Shown piece after piece: positions 49,585 to 61,209 of a stretch of DNA of 64,000 bases. The notes under the pieces were generated by a model. The model was given only the letters and a program-made list of their open reading frames with translations. It was not told the origin of the DNA and made no database searches. The translations under genes were made by a program, and so were the position numbers. The stretch's first letter is position 1. Every line of letters starts with the position of its first letter. The stretch comes from Nageia nagi (lineage: Eukaryota; Pinophyta), in NCBI GenBank assembly GCA_050084985.1, contig JBITNC010000001.1, positions 57,784,001-57,848,000 of the forward strand. The letters are read 5' to 3'.

Positions 49585-51545
49585 TCAAAAGCTATCCTCT
49601 CCATCATCTATAGGACTACTAGATCTACCCTATCTAGGATGAGTAGTGCCCATCGAACCTATAGGACTCATCGCCTAAGCTGCCCTATGAATCTTGGACA
49701 ATCCCATTGGGTGTTGAGAAGAGACTCCACCTATCCTACTATGGTTGTGAGATGTAGCTAATCTAACAACCCTACCTTGAGTATTGGCTATCTGCTAGGC
49801 TCCACTAGGTGTCTGATAAATTGAGACATCCATAGGGACATATGTAATGGGAGGAACTAGATATAACATGCCTGGGACATATGAAGGTACCCCTATCAAC
49901 CATGTCTATATAGTAGAGGAGTAGTAATCTTTTTGCTAAATATTCCCTTGAATAAACACTAATGACTAACCAACTACCCCCATAGATGTATTGGCTCCCT
50001 TAGTCTATGTAAAAGCTTGAGCCTCATCTCTCTCTCTCTCAATGATATCTATCTCTCTTAGCTCTGTATTAGTACATACAAACATTAAGCTGAAAAACCT
50101 AGTATCTTAACTTGTAGATGTCTCCCAAGAGTGCATCAATGCTATGTAGTAGGGGTACCTACCTTAGTCTCCTCTCCCTAACTAGCTCTATCTTCTAACT
50201 CATCCATCACCTACTCCTTGATTGCTAGCTCATCCATCACCTACTCCTTAACTGTTGGCTCATCCATCACCTACTCCTTAGCCCTCTTCTTAGTTACCTC
50301 CTACTCAACCTCCATAGCTACCTTAGTCTTAGCCACTCATTGGTGTACCTTGTACTTTGGTGCATCATTATCTTTAGCCTCTAGATCTACTTGCCACTAG
50401 GAATCAAAAGCCTTGATCACACCCACATCATCCACACCTGTGTCCTCCACTAGGATCTCCTCTTATGTAGGATTTGGCTTCACATAAACTAGGGTTTTAA
50501 TCTTCTCAACAGGTAGCTTTCCCTCTCTAAAAAAATGTAGAGGTGCTAGTGGAACATCTTGAACTAAACCAAACTAATCGCACACATGCTTGAATTAGAA
50601 ATGCTCTAAGAACTTAGTCTACTAACTATTGAGAACTTGAGCCTGTCTAATGCCTACCAGTTGTACTGCAAGCTCATCCCAAATTGGGTAACCACAGTAG
50701 GGTCAGAACCTCACTTGATATGTAATGAGGTAAGTGATCATCCTTTGATAAAAATAAATATCTCACTAAATCCCATCCAAATGGTGAGTATAAAAGTCCT
50801 CTTTCTTGCACATGATGTCAATGGGATAAGTTGTGTGCATATCAAAACCAAGTACTAGGAGTCCCAAAGGATAAGCTATGTGGATATGCTTATAAGCCTA
50901 TTCTTGAAGAGTAATAGTAATAAACAATGAGGATCTATGGAATAAAGAATAAAAGAATAGCTCCTGATAAATTTGGGCTAATAATGTGGGAGCCCAAGTA
51001 TATACTATCCCTTGCTATAGCATATTGACCACTATGGGTAATAAAGACCAAGGGAATCTCCCACTATTGATATCTAGAGAGCATAACACTGGATGAGCCC
51101 CATAAAATAAGAGGCTCTAAGGAGACCCTACTAGTCATTCTTCTAATACCTAAAGTATGGAAGACCCCTAGAAAACATCTCACCCATGACTCCATCAATG
51201 GAACCTACCCCATAGACCGCTGCAATATTTGGCACATTAAATCTTGATCTAGTGCATGCTAAACCTGCTGACCCTAAATAGGAAAATGATATACATGATG
51301 GATGTCCTTTACCTTAATAGTCTTCTCCCTTATAGGAAGATGAAAGGTTCCTGTTGAAGAATCCCATCTCTCTAGCAGGGTTCCTAATAGGGGGTAGTCC
51401 CAATGAATACAACCCATGTAGGGCCCAGTTCCAAATCCAATTACATGAAGAAAATTTTGATCCATGATAGTCAACAAAACATGACCATCCTTGAGTATAT
51501 GAGGATATGTACCTTTGGGCTTAAAGAAGTCATAAACTTAACAAT
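49585..51545 (-). pseudogene. Antisense PMD gene of element 3
   Basis: PMD-family gene opposite to gag-pol. The minus strand from about 51530 reads VYDFFKPKGTYPHILKDGHV, then LHVIGFGTGPY, LLERWDSSTGTFHLPI near 51340-51380 (the PMD hallmark ERW....TFHLP), and KTIKVKDIHHVYHFPI. The region around 51030-50900 (WWEIPLVFITHSGQYAI) keeps the frame. The C-terminal half holds three copies of a 10-residue unit (KE*VMDEPTV) at 50199-50288 and ends DDGEDSF with TGA at 49585-49587. Usual size would be about 650 residues. Many Gln-type TAG stops. Confidence 0.72.
50199..50288 (-). repeat. Three 30-bp coding repeats in PMD gene
   Basis: ctcatccatcacctactcct begins at 50199, 50229 and 50259, an exact 30-base period that keeps the reading frame. 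Confidence 0.9.
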
Positions 51546-53116
51546 AATTAATGATAAAGTAAGTTAAAAAAAAATTCTAAATGCAAATGCTAACGATCAG
51601 ATGATCAAGCTCTAGAATTGCCAATGTTTTATACTCGAACATCAATGATCTTGAAACCCTTTATCTTTGGCTAATAATTACAATTAGGGTTTTAAAATTT
51701 TAACCAAATAATAAAAAATGAGCTTAATCCAAAAAATAAATAGTTACAAAACTTCTAAATGTTATTCCTAAGCATCCTATGATTTTTATTTTTTCAAAAA
51801 TGGAGTATAAATGGATTAATAAACAAAAAATTGGAAAGGATATTTAAAAACCTATCTCTTCCCTCATGGGACTCTTGCACATTGTATATCACCCTCATGG
51901 TAGCATCATGACTCCAATCAATAGTAAAAATATGAGGTATGGGGTCAAACACTCGGATGGTGGGGTAGGGACAAATAAAACCTCTAACTTGGTACTAACA
52001 AACAAATTAGAAAGTGATAGGTAAAACCTTTTTTCTTTTTATTACTATATGCAATCCAATGCTGACAATTTTGATTCAGGTGCTAGTGATCCATAAGGAT
52101 CATCGATGATCGTAATTAGATCATCGATGACCCTAACCTTTAAAAAAAATGAATGAAAGGGTTTTTCTTAAAATACATAAGTTATATAAGTATTTCAGAA
52201 AGAGAAATAATGGGGATCTTTCTTATGTGCTTTATTAAAAGTCTCTAATTAAAAATTAAAAAATATTGAAGTTTGGCATGTGTTGAAAATTCTTTAGGTC
52301 AAATTAGGCCTATGATTAATTGTAAATATTGATGGGAAAATTCGAAATGAAATAGAGTAATTAAAACCATTTATAAAATTTTGTATATATCCTTTGAAAA
52401 ATAAAGAATACTCAACTTAAAATAAAAAAGTATAGTCCAAACAAAACTTCTATGCTCAAATAATGCTCATATCAAGATTATCATAAAAAATATCAAAAAA
52501 TAATTAAAACCATTAAAAACCACAACCAATTAAAAAATGTGTCAAAGGAAAAATCAATACAAGTTCTTTACTTGTTAAAATTAATTTAGAGTCAAGGTTA
52601 TTTTGAAAAAATTAAGACTCTTTGGTAACTCTAAATTTGAAAAATGACCCTTCTTTTAACAAAAAAAAGAAGGACGAGTTTCGATATGATTAAAATTATT
52701 AGATAAACATTTGCATAAGATCATCAAGTAACCTATCTGCTAGGAAAAAAGTATAATGATTAAAATTTGTTGTATTTTCAAGGGATATTCTTTATCACAT
52801 GCTAGCTATGGCATACTCCTGATGGCTAAAGCTCCATCCATATCCTACCAACACAGCACAATAGTATAGTGGTAACTGCCTAAGTTACACTTTGCATTAC
52901 AACCCTTATTATTTTCAAAATGTATCAAATGCAAAAGATTAAAAAAATGGATTTATTCATAATCTAATCACTCAAATTCAGCTTAATTATAGAGAATAAG
53001 TTAACTCAAAACCTTGACTTAAGATTAAGAAGTACAAGTCCAAGACTTGATTGCACCTCCTCTCAGATAGGCATAGTTTTATGAAATAATATCCACCTAT
53101 ATAATGTTGGGTATTT
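51546..53116. other. Non-coding region between antisense PMD gene and 3' LTR
   Basis: By position it holds the promoter of the antisense gene. It contains a perfect 14-bp palindrome, GATCATCGATGATC (52098-52111), repeated in part at 52119-52130. No coding frame seen. Confidence 0.5.
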
Positions 53117-53132
53117 CAAAAAAGGGCCAAAA
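53117..53132 (+). other. Polypurine tract of element 3
   Basis: caaaaaagggccaaaa immediately before the 3' LTR start. Confidence 0.75.
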
Positions 53133-53961
53133 TGTAGACACCTAAAAATGACCCCTCTTTTGATAAATTAAAGAGGGGAATAAAATTTTAGGCAAACAAT
53201 AAAGTTTTCCAAAGTCTCTTAATCATTGGTGATCATACCTAGTCATTGGTGCTCGATAGATAATTGCTAGTGATCCTAAAAATAAAAAATACAAAGAAAT
53301 AAATAGAAAAATTAGATGCCCAAGGAAATAAGCTAACAGATCAAGGATGATTCATCCTTGATCCTACATTTTACTTACATGGATATAATTTGCGATAAGG
53401 TTGGATGAGATTTCTTCATCTAGTCTTTCCTTCCAAAATAGGAACTAATACAACCTTAGAAAATCTATAAATAAGACCCCTTCCATAGAGAAAAATAAGG
53501 GTGTGAGAAGATGAAATGTAACCTTACACTGTTGAATTATATCCATATTGCTAAGTACATTTTGATTTACTATTTTTTCTTATAGGCATGTTTATTTCAT
53601 GTTTATTTATTATAATCTTAAAGCATTAGAAGGTATGTTTGATGGGTTGTTGGTCTATGTATGTGCAAGATTCCAAGACTAGTAGGTGATAAAAGCAAAG
53701 AGAAGCTAGGGAGTTAGCAAGAAAAAATCAATCAAAATTATTCTTATTGCAAGTGTAATTAAATGGTATCTTAAGCTTGAAGACATAAATAAAGGAAGGC
53801 CTCCAAGAGGCCTATATTACACATTATACTAAAGCCTTCAATTGCGAGGCAACTTGTAATCAAAATTGAATTTTATTCAGAGATCAATAAAGATTTTTTG
53901 TAGGTTGTGATAGCTTTTATTTTTGCATGCTTGCAGGGTTATTTTTTGAGTAAACATAGTT
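53133..53961 (+). mobile_element. 3' LTR of element 3 (53133-53956) and TAGTT duplication
   Basis: TGTAGACACC...AGTAAACA (824 bp) followed by TAGTT (53957-53961), identical to the five bases before the 5' LTR. The element measures 18,856 bp. Confidence 0.92.
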
Positions 53962-54055
53962 GTATGATTATTTTTTACAAACAAATATGAGACTAATATG
54001 ACCAATTAATCAAAGAGGTTCAACATTTTACAAAAAGAGTTAGACATTTTTTCCA

Positions 54056-55030
54056 ATGGGGTTACTTGGGTTTAGGTTTTAGAGTTTTAAATTTGAAAGA
54101 TTAAATATTTAAAGGGTTACTTATGTTTATGAGTTTAACGATTAAATGTTTAATATTTTAAGGATTTAGGGTAAAGGGTTTAAGAGTTTAAAGGTTTAGG
54201 GGTAGGGTTTTAGGGTTTAATAGGGTTATAGCATTTACATTTTAGTTCTTAGGTTTATAGGGTTATAGGGGTTAAAAATTTGATCAATGGGGTCAAACAT
54301 GATGTTAAAGGGGTTAAGGAGTTTAAGGGTTACTTGGGTTTAGGAACTTAAGGGTTAAGGGTTTAAGAGTGTAGCAATTTAGGGAAAGTAAGGGTTTAGG
54401 GTTTAAGATTTAGGGTTTTAGGATTTAAATTTTAATATTTAGGTTTTGTTAAGGTTAAGGTATTAGTTTTACATTTGTTTAAGAGTTTAGGTTTGTTTAA
54501 GGGTTTACATTTATTTAAGGGTTTAGGGTAAAGCGTTTAAGATTTGAAGGGTGTAGGGGTAGGGTTTTAGGGTTTAATAGGGTTATAAGGGTTAAAAATT
54601 TGACCAATGGGGTCAAACATGATGTTTAAGGGGTTAAAGAGTTTTAAGGTTACTTAGGTTTAATAACCTAAGAGTTAAAAGTTTAAGAGTTTAGCAATTT
54701 AATGAAAGTAAGGGAACTTAGGGTTTAGGTTTTAGATGTTTAGGGTTTAGATTTTAGGGGCTTAAGATATAGGGTTTTAGGGTTTACATTTTAGTGCTTA
54801 GGTTTCTTACTTAGCTTAGGTTTTAGGTTTTAAGGTTTAAGGTTTAGGTTTGTATGTCCTATCAAGATTTGGCCAACAAGGTTAAATTTAAAATTTGGCC
54901 AACAGAGTTAAACATGTGATGTCTTATCAACTTTTTAATGCTTTTCAAATTAGTATAAGCATATATGTCACATAATGTCACTATGTATTGATTTTTTTAA
55001 GGCTTAAGGGTTTAGAGTTTAAGTTTTTTA
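54056..55030 (+). repeat. Degenerate telomere-like (TTTAGGG) tract
   Basis: Dense ggtttaggg, agggtttaag and gggttttagggttt variants of the plant telomere repeat, all in the same strand polarity, most dense at 54160-54800. It includes a higher-order duplication: the block around ggggtagggttttaggg occurs at 54199 and 54556, and tgatcaatggggtcaaacatg occurs at 54281 and, with one change, at 54601. Confidence 0.88.
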
Positions 55031-55099
55031 TTTTCCTTTAGTTTACATAATGCCACTATATATTAGTTACTTATTTTTTTTAATTTCATTAACTAACTA

Positions 55100-55118
55100 T
55101 TAGTTTAATGCTTGATTA
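55100..55118. repeat. Left copy of 19-bp target-site duplication
   Basis: ttagtttaatgcttgatta, exactly repeated at 57279-57297. Confidence 0.9.
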
Positions 55119-57278
55119 GTTTTTTTGTATGGTAAAAATTATTTTACAATAGGTTTTCTAGAAACAGGGCCCCAAAACTTGTATTTACAAATGGATATTT
55201 GGGATATATCTTTGAAGCACAAAAAATAAAAATTCTTCATGTAGCCTATGGGGCATCATCCTTCTAAGCTATCTCCTAGTCACACCATTCTCAAATTGGT
55301 TGAATAATGGAACTCTAATCAACCTTGATGTTGGAGTCCTTTTTGTTGAAGTAATCCTAGAGGGATTCTATCTCCATGTTGGTCAAGCCTTCTAAGTTGG
55401 GGATTGGAGTGGTAGTAGGAATCTCCTTTTGGTGATATGTTAGGGAAACCTTTCATCTACCTTTTCCAAATTACTTCTTATTATACCATGGATACTAGAT
55501 GGCCTTTAATGCCCTTATGGCTTCCTTGACCTTACTTCATTCCTTACCACCTTTACCAATTTGCCTCTATTCTCAAAATGTCTCTTCTTCATGTAGGGAT
55601 TTTTGAACCTCATTTTGGGAATGAGGGTCTAAGTCTACTAGGTCTAGGGTGTTGTTCCTTATTATCATGGGGATTTAAAATTAATTGGGTATTTTCCTAA
55701 CTCAATGTGCTATCCTTGTTACTTTCCAAAGAGTCAAAGCCCTAGTAACCATACTTTGGAGAAGACTAGCTCCAATCTTCTTCCTCCTTAAAACCTATCT
55801 AGAATTCCTCTAACTCTTCTTCCTCTTTCCTTAAGGACTTCTTCAAACTAAATTCCATGTCCTAACCAATAACTATAGGGATTAAGGCTAGGCTTTTCTA
55901 GTATCTATATACCTTCCTACCATCTACACCAACTACCTCTTATGATTCCTCATCATTAGAGTAATATACCAGTTTGATTCTACTTACAGGCTTAGGCACT
56001 GAGCTAGGTTCCATCTATAGTTTTTCTAAAATAGTTTACTTATAATCTAAAGGATATTGCTTCAAGGAGGGGCTCCTATGGCATTGGAGCTCCTAGAGTT
56101 TATTAAGGCTAGATGCAACCTTGGAACTATAGGTATTTGTTGGTATAAGAGTCTAACCTAATGGGCCCCCACCATCATGAAGTTAACTAGAATCTTAATG
56201 AATCCTTGGTGGAGTGGTAAATTCTATCGATTCTTATAGATGCAAGCTCCAAGAGAATGAACCAAAAAAAATGGTAGATTAATCCTACCCCTACCTTTAA
56301 AATAATTCAATATGATAAAGTGAACACCAAAAAGTTCTATGTACCTTCCATCCATTGTGAAAAGTTTGATAATTGACTTCACCACCTCATTCCATGGGTG
56401 CTAGATAGAGGAGATATTATAGGAATACTTCCTTCTCTTAGGAAGAGGAACCCCTTACCTGTAGAAGGTCTAAATCTCATAAATGGATGTCTTCATGTCC
56501 CTTTTCTATTATCTTTCTAAATTTGGCATATCTATAGCTGCTTCAATTAGTTATGGGTTAATAGAAAAATGTCATCCATCAACCACCACCCTAACTCTAT
56601 CCTAGGAAGTAGCTACCTATCTCGATTAGCTCTGATTGTGCCCATCCAAAGCATCAATAAATCCTTCCACACCTCTCCTACATAAGATTTCCTAAACTTT
56701 AGGATACATTCTAAATTCATCGCCTGTAGGGGGCTCCAGATGCTTATGGCCCATCATCTAATTTACATGTAAACTCTTTCCATATATTCCTTTTATGGTA
56801 GTATTAGATAAGAGATAGTCAAGGCACCTTATTTCTTATCTAATCACAATATTCCAACTCATGAAGCCATCAATGATACATGATGATTTATTTTGTGGGA
56901 ATTATGGTACCATTCCCTCTGCACATACATGTATCTGGGCATGCATTTCATCACCTATGTGAGTCATGTGTGTGGCTTTCATCAATACCCCTCGCTCATC
57001 CTTTATCTTGCTGAACACTATCATTCCAAAATCTCCAATTTTCCTCAATCATATGTTGAATCTTTCTAATTAGCTAAGCTTTAGACATAACCATCTCCTG
57101 GAATATTTTTCTATTTCTCTCCTTCTAGATATCCAAAAGCATATGAGGAAGGATCATCAATCATATCTTCCTATTTTCCTTATCATATGTATCTAGAGGC
57201 TATTTCATAATTCTTTCTATTATATCCACTTTAAGTTCAAATGAACATCCCCCAAAACTTGCTTCCATATCTCATGTG
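55119..57278 (-). mobile_element. Minus-strand poly(A) insertion (truncated LINE or LINE-mobilised copy)
   Basis: A 2.16-kb segment bounded by an exact 19-bp duplication, with T7 at 55120-55126 next to the left copy, i.e. a poly(A) tail on the minus strand: a target-primed reverse transcription product. Its 5' end on the minus strand (57290-57040) reads a LINE ORF2 C-terminal-like segment (LPHMLLDI*KERNRKIFQEM). The following ~1.8 kb reads a long, stop-ridden frame that is not LINE-like. Confidence 0.82.
55160..56960 (-). pseudogene. Unidentified decayed ORF inside the poly(A) insertion
   Basis: The minus strand carries a frame of roughly 600 residues. Conserved-looking stretches are VEGFIDALDGHNQS (near 56640), NPWNEVVKSIIKL-like, MDGRYIELFGVHFIILNYF (near 56310-56370) and INLPFFLVHSLGACIYKN (near 56230-56290). 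The latter is faintly like the putative plant transposon protein domain (Transposase_32) or PMD-associated proteins; this is weak. Most stops are TAG. It might be the 3' region of the LINE itself or a transcript carried by LINE machinery. Confidence 0.4.
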
Positions 57279-57412
57279 TTAGTTTAATGCTTGATTAAGT
57301 CCTCAATAAGTCACTAATTAATTTTTGTATGTTACCTATTTTTCCATGTGTAATAAACTTTGGTGAGCGAACCCTTAGCCTTGGAGTACCAACTATAGAT
57401 GTGAATTGAGGT

Positions 57413-60400
57413 ATGTCTTCAAATACACATGTTAATGATATTGAGAATGAGAATATTGATAATACTAATGATAAAAATATTTTTTTACATATTGAACATG
57501 ATATCTTAGATAATGTTCCTCATACGATATCTATGAGACAAATGAGAACACATGCAAATAGAGTATATGGTAAATTTTTCTTAATAAGGAGCTAGGATTT
57601 CAATGTCAACTCATGTTATGATTAATGAGAATGTAAAATATGAGAAGAGTAATGAAAAATTTAGGTGTTTGTGTGAAAAAGAGGAACCCTTAAAACAAGT
57701 TATATCCACTATTACTAGTGCCATGGACTCTATTAGGAAGAAGAGTCGATCTAAAGATAGGAATGAGGAATGATGAACCATAATAACTACTTTAGTAAAT
57801 AGATCAACTGTAAAGAAAAAAATGATTGGTAATCTTAATGGATATCTAAATATAAACCCTAAAACTTTATGAAGAGATGTGAAGAGAAGAAAAAGAATTG
57901 AAATTGATCCAATCAATCAATGTTGGAATTTTAGTGGTATACTTCCTAGGTCTGATAGAAAATTGACTAATGAGATAAAATATGTAATTGAAAAATATTG
58001 ACATGATCATACAAGGGTATCTCTTAATGGTAAAGATATTTAAAAAGAAAGGAAATCTCCATGGTCAAAAGATCATCAACTTGAGATGCAAAACACTTTT
58101 TAGATATTACTCAAACTCAATTGTACAATAACTTTGTAAATGAGAAAGTGTTAAGTAGTTTTAATATTAGCCTAAGTCAAAGATCTTTTGAGAAATGCAA
58201 ACCTTGGTATGTTAGAATTAATAAGAAAAGAATAACATGTTGTTGTAAAACTCACATGCAATTTAGATATTATTATCAAGTTTTTTGATATATATGTGGT
58301 ACATTGCATACTAAAAACTTATTGCAAGGATGTGGTTTTAATATGCCACCTGAATCTATCAATGAGTTTATAGTAGGTTTGTTTTGTCAAATTCTAGATG
58401 GTCAATCATTTTATTCATAGGGTGAAAGCAAGAAGTTGGGCCAAATTCAAGGGGAAGTGGGGAAATCTACTAAATAAAAACTTGAAGTCAAAAACATTGG
58501 GATCCTAATAAATATCAAGATCTTAACATTTAAATAAAAAATAAATACAAATATTTGGATCTAGATATATCGAGATCTTGAACCTAAATCAAGATCTTAA
58601 TTTTAATTCACTAATATTAAGATCTTGATATTTGAATCTACAACTTTTCCTCAGCTTTAGGCTCAAAAACTTGGATTGGTGAACCAAAACTTAGTCTTGG
58701 ACCTACAAGTATATGTTCATGGCAAGTTTAATGGAAAATATCAACTTCATGCATACATTTTATGGAGTTTTTGGTAGAATTATTTCATGAAATTAAAACC
58801 CATTATAGATTAAAGAGTGTAGATTTCAAATATGTATTTTTTTCATGATTTTAAAACCCAAATATGCTTGAAATATGAGGGTATCATATTTTCTTAATAA
58901 GTTTGATTTTGGGGGGAGTTATGAAAATTATATTATAAAGGGACAAGTTTCATAGAATTCTCTATAAGATTTTTATTTTTATTTTTTGAAAAAAAGATTA
59001 AGTTTAGATCAAATTATGGTGGATGGACACAAGCACTTTTCAAAACCATAAACATGCCTGATACTAAATTAATAAAAAAATATTAATTAAAAAATTATGG
59101 AAAAATATGTAAAACAAGATCCAATGTGTTAGGTATCTTTTCCTAAAAGGATTTTAAAAAATACCTTGACTTTAGTCAAATTATGGGGGATAGACATGTG
59201 CAAGGTATGGTGTAAAATATTTTTTTAAATAGTGGTTTTTGTTCATCCTATTGAATTTTAAATTCTATGATCTGGGTGTTGGAAAAAATTATATATTTGA
59301 AAACTAGACTCTAAGAACTACATTTTCACCCCATTGATCTTTTTCATGATTCCATGTCTATATTTTAGGATAATGTAGTATATGTGGGAACCTTTTATTT
59401 TTAGGAGAATGTGTACATAAAATTAGTTTACATGATTTTGAAAAACATTAGTGGATATTGAAAAATTCAAGAATGTTGAGTATGCATTGAAGGATGGAAA
59501 CACTGGGAAATGTATGCTGTAATCACTAAAAAGGTTAGTGTACATACATTTATGGAATATTTTAATAGTAACTTTATTTCAAAATATGTGAAACATTCCC
59601 AACATGGTCGATGGCTTAATAGTGAATTTTGTTAATGAAGAAACACATTTCCATATGAAACTATATTATCAATCGTAGACTTTGTAGAAAATTATACTCT
59701 AGGACCACAAGAAGAAATACAGTCGTAGTATTATAATTATCAACATGTTTTAATTTTTTTTCATATTGTATATAGATATGCAAATGATAGTACATAAGAT
59801 AATAGAAACATTTTGAGGGAGTACCATTTTTATATAAGTGATAATGGATTACACTCACTAGAGTTTATCCAATTTTGCTTTAAGATATTCTATACAAATT
59901 TGAAGGAACAAAATATTCATATGGCACAACATTTGTTATGGTTAGATAATTGTACCAAGTAATTTAAGAATGCAGGGATGTTTTATTGGTTAAGTAGGAT
60001 GCATAGAGAACATAATATCCAACATATATGGTCATTTTTTAAAGCTAGACATGGTAAAGGTGAACATGATGGAGCTTGTGCATGTGTGAAAAGAGCTCTT
60101 GCTATAGAAAAACTTAAATTTGAAGATTCAGTAAAATTTCAATATGCACATGAAATTATGGATTGGTCTAATACAAATATATCTACTAGATCAAAAGAGA
60201 ATTCTACAATTCGATGATTCTTTTGGTTAGTTGAAGAAAATAATATTATGAGTCATCATGATTGTGAGATAATTAATGGAACAATGAAATGGCATTCATT
60301 TAGGAGTTCAAATGCAAGCACATGGACTATTTAGATAAGGGAGCTTCCATATTTTTGTGATGCTTGTATTGTAGGTGAATTAGAAGCATGTATAAATACA

Positions 60401-61011
60401 TAATGGCTTGAGGAATGGAAAAAAAGATCTTTGACACCTACATGAGCACATTATGAACAATAACTATTCATTTAAGATGAGAATCAATTATTTGCATCAA
60501 AGGACTATGATTGGGTTTTTGATCTTATACAAGAAGGTAATTTAAAAGAATTTAAAGTTCATTTTTTGTATATATTTGAACTAGTTTTATATGTCATACT
60601 TAATTGATATAAATCTTATTTGCAAGACATGGGTATGTTGTTATGGAACCTAAAGGGAGTGAAGAGGAATTAGAGTATTGGTTGGCTCAATGGATTAAAA
60701 GAAAAAATAAGTTAACTTATCATTGACATGATGATGATGGATTTGAGTACCCAATAGGTTCTGTGGTGGTTGTTAGTACATGGCTATGAAAAATAGTACC
60801 AAGAAGGAATGGTTTGGGAGCATATAGAGATTATGAACCAAATAAGAAAATTATTCACTATTCGCATTTGATACTGGAAACAAGTATTAAACTATCCAAA
60901 TATAAAGGGAGTCCTATTAATAGATTATTATGGAAATATTCAATGCAAGAACATAAGGTAATTATGAATACATTACATGAAAGAGAGGTTACAGATGGTA
61001 TCTACAACTGA
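57413..61011 (+). pseudogene. Decayed transposase-like gene (uncharacterised HGKG-motif family)
   Basis: Parts of one large protein are readable in shifting frames. N-terminal acidic MSSNTHVNDIENENID (57413). A Cys-rich block, KCKPWYVRINKKRITCCCKTH at about 58195-58255. After the repeat insertion, HSQHGRWLNSEF near 59600, IVDFVENYTLG near 59672-59700 and HFYISDNGLHS near 59828. Then LLWLDNCTK*FKNAGMFYWLSR near 59935-60000 and FFKARHGKGEHDGACACVKRAL near 60040-60100. The C-terminus has MEPKGSEEELEYWLAQW (60635-60690) and GAYRDYEPNKKIIHYSH (60817-60865). D...D...D/E spacing suggests an RNase-H-fold DDE transposase; this is inference. I recall similar uncharacterised proteins in other plants but cannot name the family. 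Confidence 0.6.
58420..59363 (-). repeat. Dispersed repeat copy B, inverted relative to copy A
   Basis: The reverse complement aligns with 33120-33985 and ends ...ttggcccaacttcttgctttcaccc. Its inverse, gggtgaaagcaagaagttggg on the plus strand at 58420, matches the start of copy A (12 identical bases plus gggtg). It interrupts the transposase-like frame. It contains several AAGATCTTGATAT-type repeats at 58515-58640. Confidence 0.75.
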
Positions 61012-61030
61012 AAAATATAGGTAAATTTAT

Positions 61031-61206
61031 CTCCCCTTTTCTCCCTCCCCTTCATCTCCACTTTCCCTTCTCATTCACCCCTACACCCCTTCATCTCCAC
61101 TTCCTCTTCTCCTTCACCCCTACATGCCTTCATCTCCACTTCCCCTTCCCATTTGCCCCTTCATCTCCACTTCCCCTTCCCTTCACTCCTTCATCTCCCC
61201 TTCTCC
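61031..61206. repeat. Polypyrimidine tandem repeat
   Basis: Almost pure C/T tract with cttcatctcc units at 61050, 61089, 61128, 61159 and 61189 (spacing 39, 39, 31, 30). It could adopt triplex structure. It lies just 3' of the transposase-like gene. Confidence 0.88.
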
Positions 61207-61209
61207 TCA

